Assembly (NCBI RefSeq): GCF_004331735.1
Contig: NZ_SJSO01000003.1
Span: forward strand, 124,001-188,000
DNA: 64,000 nt
Direction of reading: 5' to 3'
DNA from: Pedobacter psychrodurus
GTDB lineage: Bacteria > Bacteroidota > Bacteroidia > Sphingobacteriales > Sphingobacteriaceae
Under the pieces are notes generated by a model that was not told the origin of the DNA, did not search any database, and worked only from the letters and a program-made list of their open reading frames with translations. The position numbers were made by a program, and so were the translations under genes. Positions 28,505-38,009 of the stretch are shown one piece after another (position 1 is the stretch's first letter; every line of letters starts with the position of its first letter).

Positions 28505-29548
28505 TTATTGTAATCTGCTAAAGGCCTGATAATCGATAAAATCTACCTCAGGAGTTAGGTATCCGGCTTTAATGGGTTCCTCTTTCATTAAATCGGTACT
28601 TAAATATTTTTTGTTACTATCCGAAAAGATGGTCACTACACAGTTTTCGATGCCCATTTTTTGCTGTTGTTTGATAGCGCCGATTACATTTGCACCAGAT
28701 GATATACCTACTGCCAAACCCAGTTTTTTGGCTAGTTTTTGCGCCATTAGTATAGCATCGCCATCGTTTACCTGTATGACTTCACCCAGTTCGCTCAGTT
28801 TTACAATTTCAGGAATAAACTCGTCAGAAATCCCTTGAATTCTGTGACTGCCCACTTTATAGCCAGTAGTTAGGGTAGGTGATTCTGCAGGTTCTAGGGG
28901 GTGTATTTTAATATTGGAGTCTTGTTTTGTTAAAAAATTACCCACACCATGATGGTTCCTCCTTTGCCTACTCCGGCAACAAAAGCATTTGGCGAAATAT
29001 TTTTTAAACGCAACTGTTCCCAAATTTCTTTACCTGTGGTGTATTCGTGTGCTTCTGGATTGGCAATATTTTCAAACTGTTTAGGTAAAAATATATTTGG
29101 ATTATGCACAGCCATAAATTCTGCCAGTTTAATGCTTCCTATAACCACCTTCTTCTTTGCTCACCAGGATAATTTCGGCACCTAAACTTTTAATAATATC
29201 CATGCGCTCTTTACTTAGCCAATTGGGCATGATTATCGTGACGGGATGCCCTAGTGCCTTACCTATGGCTGCAAATGCAATTCCGGTATTGCCACTGGTG
29301 GCTTCAACAATTCTGTCGCCGGGTTTGATCTTACCTTCGGCATATGCTTTTTTCAAGGTGTAAAGCGCCATCCTATCTTTAATGCTGCCGGTTAAATTGT
29401 AGTGTTCACATTTCACATAAATTTTGCCAATACTGCCATGATACGCTTAGGTTAGCTCTAACATAGGTGTATTACCAACCAGGAGCGATAAATGTTCAAA
29501 TTTTTCCGTCATGGCGGAAAGTGGTTTGTTTGCTGTTGATGTGTTCAT
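28505..29548 (-). pseudogene. Broken cysteine synthase / cystathionine beta-synthase-like PLP enzyme
   Basis: Start ATG at 29546-29548 (MNTSTANKPLSAMTEKFEHL), then NTPMLELT, a stop (TAA) and a continuation [20 protein letters not shown]. The PLP Lys region [10 protein letters not shown], the phosphate loop [13 protein letters not shown], and GGTIMV and the C-terminal [14 protein letters not shown] all survive. Frame changes occur near 29135 and 28945. With one nonsense and two frameshifts no full enzyme can be made. The family forms Cys from O-acetylserine, or cystathionine from Ser and homocysteine. It lies directly upstream of the DsbD pair. Confidence 0.85.
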
Positions 29549-30171
29549 GGCTCAATTATTAGACGGGCTTTGCCTCTGGTCCGATCTGGTTTATTTTTGG
29601 CTAAGTTGAGTGTTATGCTAGTTTATATCAATAAATGTTGTTTTTTACAGAAATTCTCTTGTTTTAGCCCAAATTATTAATGTTATATTCAGTTTTGGAA
29701 TCTTTTTTATGTTGGTATCGAGTATTTATTCAGTAATGATTATCCAAGTTGATCTGGTGTAATAAGCGTATCCCGAAAGATTTAAGCTGATATGCAATCC
29801 CGGGGTTATTCCGGGTAGTAAATAAACCTAATTATAGTATAATCCATTACCATATATTTTTTCATTTAGATCAGTGCTAAAAAGAGCTTTGTGTATTTGT
29901 GTTATTTGTTGATTAGAAGAGTATGCCCTTAAAGGCTAGTCTAGTCTATATAAGGCTAGTAATGCGTTTCGCTTAGTGTATTTATTACATGAAAAAATGA
30001 TTTTAGCGTTGTCCGATAGAATTAAATTTGGCATCTACCTGCAAAACCTTAATCAAGCCAAATATTAGCAGCTTATTGGAAAGCTAAATAGTTAATTTCA
30101 CTGAAATTTAATGTTTGGAATGATTAAAATGTTATTAGCCTGAGCTTTACAGATAGTAATTCTTTAATATT
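29549..30171. promoter_or_regulatory. Upstream region of serC, no gene
   Basis: About 620 AT-rich bases between divergent genes. It must contain the serC promoter, but no clear operator pair could be read. No ORF has coding character. Confidence 0.45.
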
Positions 30172-31278
30172 ATGACAACCAAACACAATTTCGGAGCAGG
30201 TCCTTGTATCTTGCCTCCCTCGGTCATGGAACAGGCTGCCAAAGCAGTAATCAACTGGGGAGATTCGGGGTTATCCATATTGGAAATTTCTCATCGTTCA
30301 GCTGAATTTGAAAGTGTAATCCTAAAGACCCAACTGTTGGTTCGCGAACTGCTTAACGTACCTGAAAATTATTCAGTTCTCTTTTTGCAGGGCGGTGCAA
30401 GTACGCAGTTTTCAATGATACCATTAAATTTTCTGGTAGGAAAACAAAAAGCGGCCTACCTTGACACTGGTTATTTTGCTCAAAAGGCAATTAAAGAAGC
30501 TACACTTTTTGGTGAAGTTACCATTGTGGCCTCCTCGGGGGATAAAGGTTATGCCTATGTTCCTGATAACTATAATTTAGAGAAAGATGTGGCATACCTC
30601 CATCTTACTTCTAATAATACAATTGAAGGTACGGAAATTTTTGATTTCCCCAACTCTAGTGTTCCGGTAGTGTGTGATATGTCTTCTGATATTTTTTCCA
30701 GGAAAATCAACGTCAGGGATTTTGACTTTATATATGCAGGGGCACAAAAAAACATGGGGCCTGCTGGAATGACCTTGGTAATTGCCAAGAACTCCTTTCT
30801 CGAAACAGTTGGACACCCGGTTCCCGCAATGTCTGATTATCGTATCTTCAGGGATAATCAAAGTATGTACAATACACCACCTGTTTTTTCTATTTATGTG
30901 TCAATGCTCAATCTTATATGGTTGAAAAGTGTAGGTGGGGTGGAAGGGATCGAGGCTGTAAATAAAAAGAAAGCCGAACTTTTATACCGGGAAATTGATC
31001 GCAGCCCTATTTTTACAGGAACAGCCAATGTTGCCCACCGTTCAAGGATGAACGTTACTTTTAGAACCAATGACCAGCTGACAGAACCCGAATTTTTAAA
31101 GTTTGCTACGGACCGCGGAATAGTTGGCATCAAGGGATACCGTACAGTTGGTGGCTTTAGGGTTTCCCTGTATAATGCACTACCACTTTCCAGTGTAGAG
31201 TTCCTGGTCCAGGTAATGTATGAATTTGCAGAATTAAAAAAGGATGTCAATAGTCTCAAAATAATTAAACCGGCGTAA
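30172..31278 (+). CDS. serC: Phosphoserine aminotransferase
   Basis: 368 residues of class V aminotransferase form. NFGAGPCILPPSVM at the start and the PLP-binding Lys in YAGAQKNMGPAGMT are diagnostic for SerC; HRSAEFE and GYRTVGGFRVSLYNALP near the C-terminus also match. It makes 3-phosphoserine from 3-phosphohydroxypyruvate and glutamate in serine synthesis (it also acts in vitamin B6 synthesis in some bacteria). The next gene starts 2 bases after its stop. No serA is in the window. Confidence 0.95.
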   Translation: MTTKHNFGAGPCILPPSVMEQAAKAVINWGDSGLSILEISHRSAEFESVILKTQLLVRELLNVPENYSVLFLQGGASTQFSMIPLNFLVGKQKAAYLDTGYFAQKAIKEATLFGEVTIVASSGDKGYAYVPDNYNLEKDVAYLHLTSNNTIEGTEIFDFPNSSVPVVCDMSSDIFSRKINVRDFDFIYAGAQKNMGPAGMTLVIAKNSFLETVGHPVPAMSDYRIFRDNQSMYNTPPVFSIYVSMLNLIWLKSVGGVEGIEAVNKKKAELLYREIDRSPIFTGTANVAHRSRMNVTFRTNDQLTEPEFLKFATDRGIVGIKGYRTVGGFRVSLYNALPLSSVEFLVQVMYEFAELKKDVNSLKIIKPA

Positions 31279-31280
31279 AT

Positions 31281-32456
31281 ATGGCAACAATTAGAGCTTT
31301 TTCTGCCCTTAGACCAAATATGGCATTGATAAATAAATTGCTGCATAAATATTCAACATATAAAATTGAACAGATGATTGCCCGTTTAAAACGAGGTTTG
31401 GAACCAAAATACCCGCATAGCCGTTCAGTTAATTCACTTGATGAATGCCGTATTATATTAAAAGAGTTAGTTTCCACGAACTATTACGCTATACATCCCA
31501 AAGCAATTTATATTTATGAATCACAATGCATGATCGGATCCCAGTGTGGAATATGGGCAGAGATGAATTTAGAAGACGTTATAAACGAACGTTTAGAGAC
31601 CCATGAACGGACACTTACTGAACAGCAGGACAGAATTGCGGAATACCGTAGGACAATAGGTATTGAGGGTACCCCGATCCTGTTAACTTATCGTTCACGT
31701 TCAGGGGTTGATATGCTCATTGCCAATCTGAAAAGTAAGATCAGTCCGGATATCTACCGAAAAGCTGGTACCGTCTACAGGATTTGGCCTGTAACCGATA
31801 CTTTGGATGTGGAGGGTCTTAAACGAGTATTTAATTCAATTGATAAAGTATTTTTAGCTGATGGTCACCACAGGTTGGCTGCAGCACTTAATATGCATCT
31901 GGCGGAAGCCCAGTGGATCAGTGCACTATTTGTTGCCGATAACCAGATCCGTACCTCGGCATTCCATAGGACCTTTTTGCCAGAAATGAAAATTGGTACA
32001 GAGGCTATTCTCCAGGAGATCGGAAAATATTATTACATTACCCTTATTTCTGGCAATTACCCATATTTTCCTGATAGGACACATAGGATGGGGATGTTTT
32101 TAGCCGGAAGCTGGTATCAGCTTGACCTAAAAAATGACGATGGGCTCATGCAGCAGACAGATGTTAATATTTTGCAGGACAAGATTCTGGCGCCGGTATT
32201 TGGCGTATCGGATCCAAGGTGCGATAACCGGCTGTATTCAACACCCTTTAGAGAGGAACTATTGGAGCGTACCCAGTCTGATTCAAATCTAATTGCCTTT
32301 ACTTTATGTAGGATCGATGTCGACCATCTGATTCAAAGAATTGAATCTGGTACTGTTTTTCCTCCAAAATCCACCTACATAGAACCTAAAATCCCATACG
32401 GGCTAATTTTAAGCGATGTCAAACAACTCATTGACCATAATCAGGATGAACTATAG
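31281..32456 (+). CDS. DUF1015-family protein
   Basis: 391 residues. The start IRAFSALRPNM and the signature FLADGHHRLAAALNM (D-G-H-H-R) identify DUF1015, a family found next to serine-synthesis genes. It has a ParB/Srx-like nuclease-kinase fold relation in some annotations, so a role in Ser phosphate metabolism is possible but untested. The start is coupled to serC (2-base gap). The stop overlaps the small membrane gene downstream. Confidence 0.8.
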   Translation: MATIRAFSALRPNMALINKLLHKYSTYKIEQMIARLKRGLEPKYPHSRSVNSLDECRIILKELVSTNYYAIHPKAIYIYESQCMIGSQCGIWAEMNLEDVINERLETHERTLTEQQDRIAEYRRTIGIEGTPILLTYRSRSGVDMLIANLKSKISPDIYRKAGTVYRIWPVTDTLDVEGLKRVFNSIDKVFLADGHHRLAAALNMHLAEAQWISALFVADNQIRTSAFHRTFLPEMKIGTEAILQEIGKYYYITLISGNYPYFPDRTHRMGMFLAGSWYQLDLKNDDGLMQQTDVNILQDKILAPVFGVSDPRCDNRLYSTPFREELLERTQSDSNLIAFTLCRIDVDHLIQRIESGTVFPPKSTYIEPKIPYGLILSDVKQLIDHNQDEL

Positions 32457-32604
32457 TATGCTAGTATTGGAAGATGCGCTTGCCGCAATCCTTTTAACAA
32501 TAATTTTGGTGTACATAATAATATATAAACGCATTCGCAAAAGGAAAAAAACTCAGACGAGGACTATATGTAATGGCTTTAAAATCGGGCTTCCAAAGTA
32601 TTAA
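32449..32604 (+). CDS. Tiny membrane protein coupled to the DUF1015 gene
   Basis: The ATG at 32449 overlaps the end of the DUF1015 gene and gives 51 residues: MNYSMLVLED, one hydrophobic segment (ALAAILLTIILVYIIIY), then a basic tail (KRIRKRKKTQTR). A single-helix inner-membrane peptide with a positive cytosolic end is plausible. The start is supported by the stop-start overlap. The frame also opens earlier inside DUF1015, but that would be unrelated. Confidence 0.45.
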   Translation, partial: NYSMLVLEDALAAILLTIILVYIIIYKRIRKRKKTQTRTICNGFKIGLPKY

Positions 32605-33121
32605 TATGCTTCTAGCATACCTTTCTATTGGTTCAATAATAGAATAGCCGGCTATTCTGATTTACAGTAATGACAATATTAAAAGACTGTTGTTTAAAAT
32701 ATCCCATTAAAATTTGTACTACTAAAACTAATTAAAACCTAACTGCCACATGGCATTTACCGATCTGATCTTAGACCTATGAAAAAATCAACTTCTATAA
32801 TAATGCGTTTGATCTGCTCAGCGGGTTATCCGTTCCCGCCGCAAATGCTAATGACTATCTATGTTTATATGAAAATTGATGGCGCAAATATCGATAGAAA
32901 GATGGGTGATCTATCAGTTGTGATGAGTTTGGAGATTTTTGCCGTTTAGGTAGTTTTTTCCAAATTTTATTTTAATTAATTTTTCAATTGATCTTTTTGT
33001 AAAATATTGTTTTGTAATTTAAGGTTATTTGCATATTTGTGATACATCTTTAGAACAAAACTTGTTATATTTGAATGACCATTATAGCTAACCAAGCATT
33101 CATAATTTCAAACCATTTATA
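32605..33121. promoter_or_regulatory. AT-rich upstream region of the second AsnC regulator
   Basis: No gene. Near 33011-33045 a TTTTG and a CATATTTG occur 17 bases apart, slightly off the Bacteroidota spacing, so a promoter call is weak. Confidence 0.3.
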
Positions 33122-33589
33122 ATGGAATCTTTTAGTCCAGATCAGACAGATTTTGGTATCCTTAAACTTTTGCAGAAGGATGCACATCTTACCTACAAAG
33201 AACTTGCATTCAAGTTGCATCGGTCTCAGACGCCTATAAAAGAGCGGATTGAGAAACTGGAGAGGAATGGGTATATAAAATGTTATGTTGCGCTTGTTGA
33301 TTACCGGAAGGTACCCGACTGCATGATGGCATACCTCCATATTCAACTGAACGATCATTCTCAGGAGGCATTATCCAAATTCCAAGAGGGGGTGTGCAAT
33401 TTTCCCGAGGTAGTTGATTGTTGCAATTGCACGGGAGCATATGATTTTATCCTAAAAATCATTACAAGGAACATGAATACATACAATGAATTTCTCATTC
33501 ATAAAATTGGCAAACTTAACAATGTCGGTTCCCTTAATTCATCGGTTGTGATTGCCCAGATAAAGCACGATACAGCAATTCCTTTTTAA
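33122..33589 (+). CDS. Lrp/AsnC-family transcriptional regulator
   Basis: 155 residues: an N-terminal HTH (FGILKLLQKDAHLTYKELAF, QTPIKERIEKLERNGYI) and a C-terminal RAM domain with MAYLHIQLNDHSQEAL and GAYDFILKI. Closely similar in layout to the copy at 24209. Family knowledge: it senses amino acids and often acts locally. Its position after serC/DUF1015 suggests control of serine synthesis, an inference. Confidence 0.9.
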   Translation: MESFSPDQTDFGILKLLQKDAHLTYKELAFKLHRSQTPIKERIEKLERNGYIKCYVALVDYRKVPDCMMAYLHIQLNDHSQEALSKFQEGVCNFPEVVDCCNCTGAYDFILKIITRNMNTYNEFLIHKIGKLNNVGSLNSSVVIAQIKHDTAIPF

Positions 33590-33790
33590 CTAAGCCCGTT
33601 TGTAATCTCTCTTCCAACCAGAAGACAATTTCATAACTGTTTCTTTGGTAGCCATTTTTGCCGGACTGGATTCGCTTACCGTTAGAGGTATGCCTTCTTT
33701 GTGTACCTGCTCTCTGAGCACATATGCATCATGTGTAATGCCCGATAAAATTATTTTCTCTGATAAAAGCCATATATCGGGGACGTCCAT
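33590..33790 (-). CDS. Short hypothetical protein, convergent with the AsnC gene
   Basis: 66 residues, no recognised domain. The text (MDVPDIWLLSEKIILSGITH, then a Lys/Ser-rich end KLSSGWKRDYKRA) looks coding. Its stop abuts the AsnC stop. It could be the tail of a decayed gene, because no start context or domain is visible. Confidence 0.35.
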   Translation of the reverse strand: MDVPDIWLLSEKIILSGITHDAYVLREQVHKEGIPLTVSESSPAKMATKETVMKLSSGWKRDYKRA

Positions 33791-34218
33791 ATTTAGTCCT
33801 GGCGTTATGCTCTAATTAGTTGACCTTTCCGGGCTTACGGACGTGACATGGATTTGAGGTATTTTATAAACCCTGTTCAGAATCCCCGGATTCGATGGGA
33901 ATATTCTCCAAATATATTGGATTTCTGCGAAAGTATAAGTATAATATTGGCTACAATGGAGGTAACATCAGCCCCAGCGACATTTTCCAAAATAGAAAAA
34001 CTGAACAATATCCCATCTTGGTTTTATACTTAATAAGCACGTAAGGCCTTTACCGGATACTAATCCTACTGGTAACCGAATGCATATCCTTATCCGGTTT
34101 AACCGAAAATGTTACCTTTTAATAATTGTTAAGTGGTGTGAAGGGTTTGGTCAGGACAGCATTTGCCGATCAAAAAGGACAGTCGCCGTCGTACCGTTGA
34201 GGAGTGCAGTTTAACGTA

Positions 34219-34250
34219 TTGTTTAAATTTTTTCGGAAAAAATTAAACAA
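34219..34250. repeat. AT-rich inverted repeat before the Crp remnant
   Basis: TTGTTTAAATTTTTT (34219-34233) is nearly complementary to AAAAAATTAAACAA (34237-34250) with one bulged base. This could be a terminator or a leftover promoter operator. Confidence 0.4.
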
Positions 34251-34251
34251 A

Positions 34252-34409
34252 ATGGCGTCTTCATCTGGCAGTTTTCAAGCTCTCTCAGATCAGTTAGAGC
34301 CACTTACCTCAGTGCGCTGTTTGTTCAGCTGAGCGAATTCTTAAACCTCAAAATTAACGATGCATACGGCCTGAAACCGGATTGCATCTGGAAACAAACC
34401 GTTAGCTGA
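34252..34409 (+). pseudogene. N-terminal remnant of a Crp/Fnr-type regulator
   Basis: The ATG at 34252 gives MASSSGSFQALSDQLEPLTS. After a frame change near 34315 it continues LFVQLSEFLNLKINDAYGLK, then PDCIWKQTVS and a TGA at 34407-34409. The opening of the form FQAL...LEPLT..L...L..FL, followed by a Lys-Pro stretch, matches the N-terminal start of Bacteroidota Crp regulators, but the cNMP pocket and HTH are missing. I infer a decayed fragment. Confidence 0.4.
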
Positions 34410-34446
34410 GCTAGCTTAAGTAAACTTTATAAAGCTAATTTTGGCT

Positions 34447-35160
34447 ATGGAAATACAAAAAACAAACGTGTTACTAACAGTTCATGAAAGGCTTTACGCT
34501 TTCACGCGAGAGAAATCAAGTTTTTATAACAATTATCTGGGGAAATCATCGCCCAGGAAGCTAAAATGGGCAAGGATAATGCTATTTATCTTTTGCCTGA
34601 TCTTTACAATGCTTCTTATCCTAACGATGGCAGACCTAACCAGTGCTAGTTTTTATCTCTCGTCTGCCGCAACGGTGATCAATACTGTAATTATGTTAAA
34701 AGTGTTTAAGCTAACTGACCTCGAACGCGGAACGCAGCTGTTTTCGGCTGCCTTCCGGCACCAGCTCGCGGTTGAAACTTTTGTCGTCAATCAGATTGGT
34801 CTTAAAAAACGCGAGATAGCCGGGGTTGCAGCGGTCTGCCTCAACCTGTCTCAATATTACAAAAGAAATTACTACAGGTGGGAGATCCCCTTGGGACTTA
34901 CAAGTGTCATTGTAACAATACTCTGTCTGATCAAAGGGGCTGGTATTGTGGAGTTAACGAAGGTAGCGGTAGTGATCGGACTGGCACTTTTTGCACTCTG
35001 GAACGCTTTTGCAAAGCTTGCTGACCTGCTTGACAGACGAAGCGAGCGTTATTTTGGTTTATATCTTCTCCTTGAGGACCTTCAGAGGAACCCCGGGTAC
35101 CGTAAGATGCGCAAAGATTATAAATGTAGCATGAGGGCTGCAGAAAATGGGGAAGATTAA
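34447..35160 (+). CDS. Four-helix membrane protein of unknown function
   Basis: 237 residues (ATG at 34447; one two codons earlier is equally possible). Membrane segments lie at about 43-62 (IMLFIFCLIFTMLLILTM), 65-85, 155-175 (SVIVTILCLIKGAGIVELTK) and 177-195 (VAVVIGLALFALWNAF), in a 2+2 arrangement with a long soluble middle loop of about 70 residues. Charged termini suggest both ends are cytosolic. The pattern resembles small accessory or effector membrane proteins, but no family was assigned. It is convergent with the kinase gene downstream. Confidence 0.7.
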   Translation: MEIQKTNVLLTVHERLYAFTREKSSFYNNYLGKSSPRKLKWARIMLFIFCLIFTMLLILTMADLTSASFYLSSAATVINTVIMLKVFKLTDLERGTQLFSAAFRHQLAVETFVVNQIGLKKREIAGVAAVCLNLSQYYKRNYYRWEIPLGLTSVIVTILCLIKGAGIVELTKVAVVIGLALFALWNAFAKLADLLDRRSERYFGLYLLLEDLQRNPGYRKMRKDYKCSMRAAENGED

Positions 35161-35168
35161 CCCCGAAT

Positions 35169-36284
35169 TTATTTATAATCTTTTTTTAGGGTTTCGCCCG
35201 ACTTTTTTGTTAGGTCAGTGTTCGTTAAGGGGACGCTCACCTTTGTAACGAAATGGTTGCCGTTTTCTCTTCCATAGTAAATCGTCGCCCGGTTTCCGTA
35301 CATATTTTGCAGCCTTTGTCTTATGGTGGAAAGGCCGGTATGGAATCCGGTGTCGTTAATTCCCGCACTGATCAGGTTACCGGTCTGGATAACCAGATTG
35401 TTGTTCAGAACGGATATGGAGATCTTTCCAGGATCAGTGATAAGGCTGAGATTGCCGTGTTTGAGCATGTTTTCAGCTAATGACAAAAGAAGGAACGGAA
35501 TAACTTCAGCTTCCGCAAGGTTGAGGTCGTAATCAAAGCTGATAAAGGTCTGTGACTTTCTGATCTTGGTGATCTTGAACAAGTTTTCGATCTGTTCGAT
35601 TTCTAGATGAAGTGGTATTTTATCCGGACCGCGCTCGCTCCCAAGCGCGTAGCGTAACAGTTTGGAGAGATGAAGAACGGCTTGTCCCGCTTCTGGCTCG
35701 GATAGCCTGGTGCTATCATGGATATAGCTCAGGGTACTGAGCATGAAGTGTGGGTTGATCTGGGCCCTTAAATAGGCGTTCTTGGCTTCTACCAGTTCGA
35801 GATCAAGCTGTGCGCGGTGAACATCCTTTTCGGCGGATTCTTTTTCCAGCTCATTGCTGCGTTCGAGTATCGATATACGGTTCTGGAAGAGAAAGAGTGT
35901 GATGCCAAAGCCCGTGAAATAGATTCCCCTGTAGACCGTGCCGCTGATAAATATTTTAGTGATCGCGGTATCGCCAAAGAATACTTCGTTACTGATGTTT
36001 CTAAGGATAGAGTCGGCAAGGTTACTAATTATCAGGAAAATCAACATGGATAAGGGCGCAAGGATCAATAAAAAAGGATAGTTCTTTTGCTTTTTTCCAA
36101 TGGTTTTTGGCAGTATAAATTTAGCCACTAGGTAAACCAGTGCGATGTTGATCGGGTAATGCATCAGGTAGTTTTTCGGACTACCGTAGACGCCGGTAAT
36201 AAACTTTACCGAGGTAACCTCGTAGGCGATAAAGCAGGCCCAGAATGCAATGTGCCAAATGTAGTTTTTTATAAAAGGTCTCAT
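35169..36284 (-). CDS. LytS-type sensor histidine kinase
   Basis: 371 residues: four predicted membrane segments in the first 140 (IWHIAFWACFIAYEV, INIALVYLVAKFIL, FLLILAPLSMLIFLIISN, GIYFTGFGITLFLF), a short coiled coil, then a His_kinase domain with RAQINPHFMLSTLSY and an ATPase with LAENMLKHGN. The G-box is degenerate (no DxGxG is clear), unlike the other two kinases here. The cognate regulator is the LytTR gene upstream on the same strand. Confidence 0.85.
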   Translation of the reverse strand: MRPFIKNYIWHIAFWACFIAYEVTSVKFITGVYGSPKNYLMHYPINIALVYLVAKFILPKTIGKKQKNYPFLLILAPLSMLIFLIISNLADSILRNISNEVFFGDTAITKIFISGTVYRGIYFTGFGITLFLFQNRISILERSNELEKESAEKDVHRAQLDLELVEAKNAYLRAQINPHFMLSTLSYIHDSTRLSEPEAGQAVLHLSKLLRYALGSERGPDKIPLHLEIEQIENLFKITKIRKSQTFISFDYDLNLAEAEVIPFLLLSLAENMLKHGNLSLITDPGKISISVLNNNLVIQTGNLISAGINDTGFHTGLSTIRQRLQNMYGNRATIYYGRENGNHFVTKVSVPLTNTDLTKKSGETLKKDYK

Positions 36285-36526
36285 TTTTTTTCTTGTCGGT
36301 TTGGAGCTTCGCCACGGAAGTATATCACTTGGCCAAGGGCGGTCTTTTTGGGATTTTTAGCGGGCTAGTTTTCTTTTATGAAATCGAAAAATAGCCCCAA
36401 ATTAATTAAGAAGACGGTATTTATATTCCGCTCTTCTTTATCAGCAGATCGTCTGACGACTGATCCGACAGTATCAACAGTGACAATAATTACAACATCC
36501 TATGCCGTTTTGAGCAACAGGTGAAA
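36285..36526. other. Spacer between LytTR regulator and kinase genes
   Basis: 242 bases without a gene, longer than usual for a coupled pair; GATCGTC...GACTGATC near 36446 forms a short imperfect hairpin. Confidence 0.35.
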
Positions 36527-37267
36527 TTACTTTCTTTTTGTTTTTAGCCAGATGCTGTTGACCCAGTTCATAAACTGGATATTATAATTGGGGGACATGA
36601 GCACATCATACTTTCCGACATTTATAATGTTCCCTGAAATACCCTTGACATGGCTGCAATTGATGATATAAGAACGTTGTATCCGGTAGAAATTTGGACT
36701 GCTGGATAAGCGATCTTCGATTTCGGTAAAGGTCATGTAGACCGAATAATTTTCTTCTTGGGTGTAGATATGGATATGGTTGTTGGAGCCTTGTATGTAG
36801 GCAATCTCGCTTTTGAGCACTCTGGCAAGTTCGGTCTTTTCTGGTCCGGTGCGCAGGAAGAAAGAATCTTCAGTTTCACGTTCCAGCACAAGGGGATTAA
36901 AAAACTCTTTTAATACCACTTCAGTATATTTCACGAATTTTGGGAGATCGAATGGCTTCAGAAGATAATTTCTTATTCGAAGTCCAAAGGCATCAAGAGC
37001 GTAGCCCGGATAAGATGTTGTGAAGATAATGTGGTGTTGTGTATCGCGCAAGCTTTCGGCAAGGTTCATCCCCGAAAATCCTGGCATATCTATGTCTGAG
37101 TAGATCAGGTGTGGAGCGTTCTGCGCGGACATCTCTGCCAGTGCCTCTAACGGATCGGTGTAGGTTTTAATTAGGGTTAGTCTTGGCATCTGAGCGACAT
37201 AGTCGCTAATGGTGCGGATTGCACCTGTTTCGTCATCGATGATGATGCAGGGAACTGTGTTTTTCAT
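36527..37267 (-). CDS. LytTR-family response regulator
   Basis: 246 residues: a receiver with D11/D12, phospho-acceptor D58 in SDIDMPG and Lys in YLLKPFDL, then a LytTR domain (FYRIQRSYIINCSHVKGI). It precedes the kinase at 35169-36284 on the same strand, so the operon order is regulator then kinase, opposite to the pair at 20-22 kb. The target is unknown. The membrane protein at 34447 is a neighbour but on the other strand. Confidence 0.9.
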   Translation of the reverse strand: MKNTVPCIIIDDETGAIRTISDYVAQMPRLTLIKTYTDPLEALAEMSAQNAPHLIYSDIDMPGFSGMNLAESLRDTQHHIIFTTSYPGYALDAFGLRIRNYLLKPFDLPKFVKYTEVVLKEFFNPLVLERETEDSFFLRTGPEKTELARVLKSEIAYIQGSNNHIHIYTQEENYSVYMTFTEIEDRLSSSPNFYRIQRSYIINCSHVKGISGNIINVGKYDVLMSPNYNIQFMNWVNSIWLKTKRK

Positions 37268-37656
37268 GGTTCATTAATTTAGGCATCTCTAATCTAATTA
37301 TTATTCTATTTAAGAATGTATTTGTAATATAATTGATATAAGATATGTAGATATTTGTCTACTAGTTGGTGTTTGAACGAACCAGAATGATGCTTGAAAG
37401 GAAGATCACCAGTTTTTGGATTCGGCTCCTGAAGGATATGCGCTCAATAATAATGCGGGGATGCTAAAGAATCCGGTACATTTTCATCATCCTTCCGGGA
37501 TAGAGAGAGATATGACCGTTGCCTTGGTCGTCTGTTTTTGACAAAGTGTAATCGGGTTGGGAGGCTACATCATGGGGAAGTCGATGCTATTTATGATGCT
37601 TTTCTAATTGACTTTAATCTCAGGGTTAATTGTGCACCCTGTATCGTACTTGGATT
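37268..37656. other. Intergenic region, no gene seen
   Basis: About 390 bases upstream of the regulator; a plus-strand frame at 37538-37822 overlaps the XRE gene and has no coding character. Confidence 0.45.
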
Positions 37657-37914
37657 TCATTCCAGGCCTGCTTCGAAATCTACCCCGAATTCAAAGCTGA
37701 ATAGCTCGGATGGATGGACTTTTAAACCTACCGCGAGTCTTTTGATTGTAATGAAATCCGGCGCGGTGATGCCATTTTCATATTTTATAATATCTCCTGT
37801 ATTAACACCGCTATTGGCATAAAACTGTCTGTAAGAAAGGTTTCTGGCTTCTTTTAGTTTTTTTAGGTGCGTTCCGAATCTTTTTAGGATTTCTTTTTCT
37901 TTCTCACTGACCAT
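37657..37914 (-). CDS. XRE-family HTH regulator
   Basis: 85 residues: a compact HTH_3 domain with LKKLKEARNLSYRQFYANSG (helices 1-2), VNTGDIIKYENGITAPDFIT (recognition helix and the typical YE.G...P) and IKRLAVGLKVHPSELFSF. The acidic C-terminal tail ends FEAGLE. This is the size of phage or mobile-element repressors and of antitoxins. The divergent neighbour is the structured RNA at 38008-38086. Confidence 0.85.
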   Translation of the reverse strand: MVSEKEKEILKRFGTHLKKLKEARNLSYRQFYANSGVNTGDIIKYENGITAPDFITIKRLAVGLKVHPSELFSFEFGVDFEAGLE

Positions 37915-37974
37915 CGGTAACTTTTGAGATCGCCAATGTCAAATTTTATCCCATTTCAGGTGTCATGTAATTAC

Positions 37975-38005
37975 TTGACAATTCTGATTTTTTTGGTAAA
38001 TTTAC
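37975..38005 (+). promoter_or_regulatory. Bacteroidota-type promoter for the small RNA
   Basis: TTG at 37975-37977, 19 bases, then TAAATTTAC (37997-38005), matching the TTTG/TAnnTTTG pattern of Bacteroidota sigma at the right spacing. A transcript would start near 38010. Confidence 0.55.
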
Positions 38006-38009
38006 GCGT

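Noticed and set aside
33848-34033. 61-codon plus-strand frame
   Set aside because: No recognisable domain, start context or neighbour support.
36446-36466. Short imperfect hairpin as operator
   Set aside because: Too short and without a second copy.
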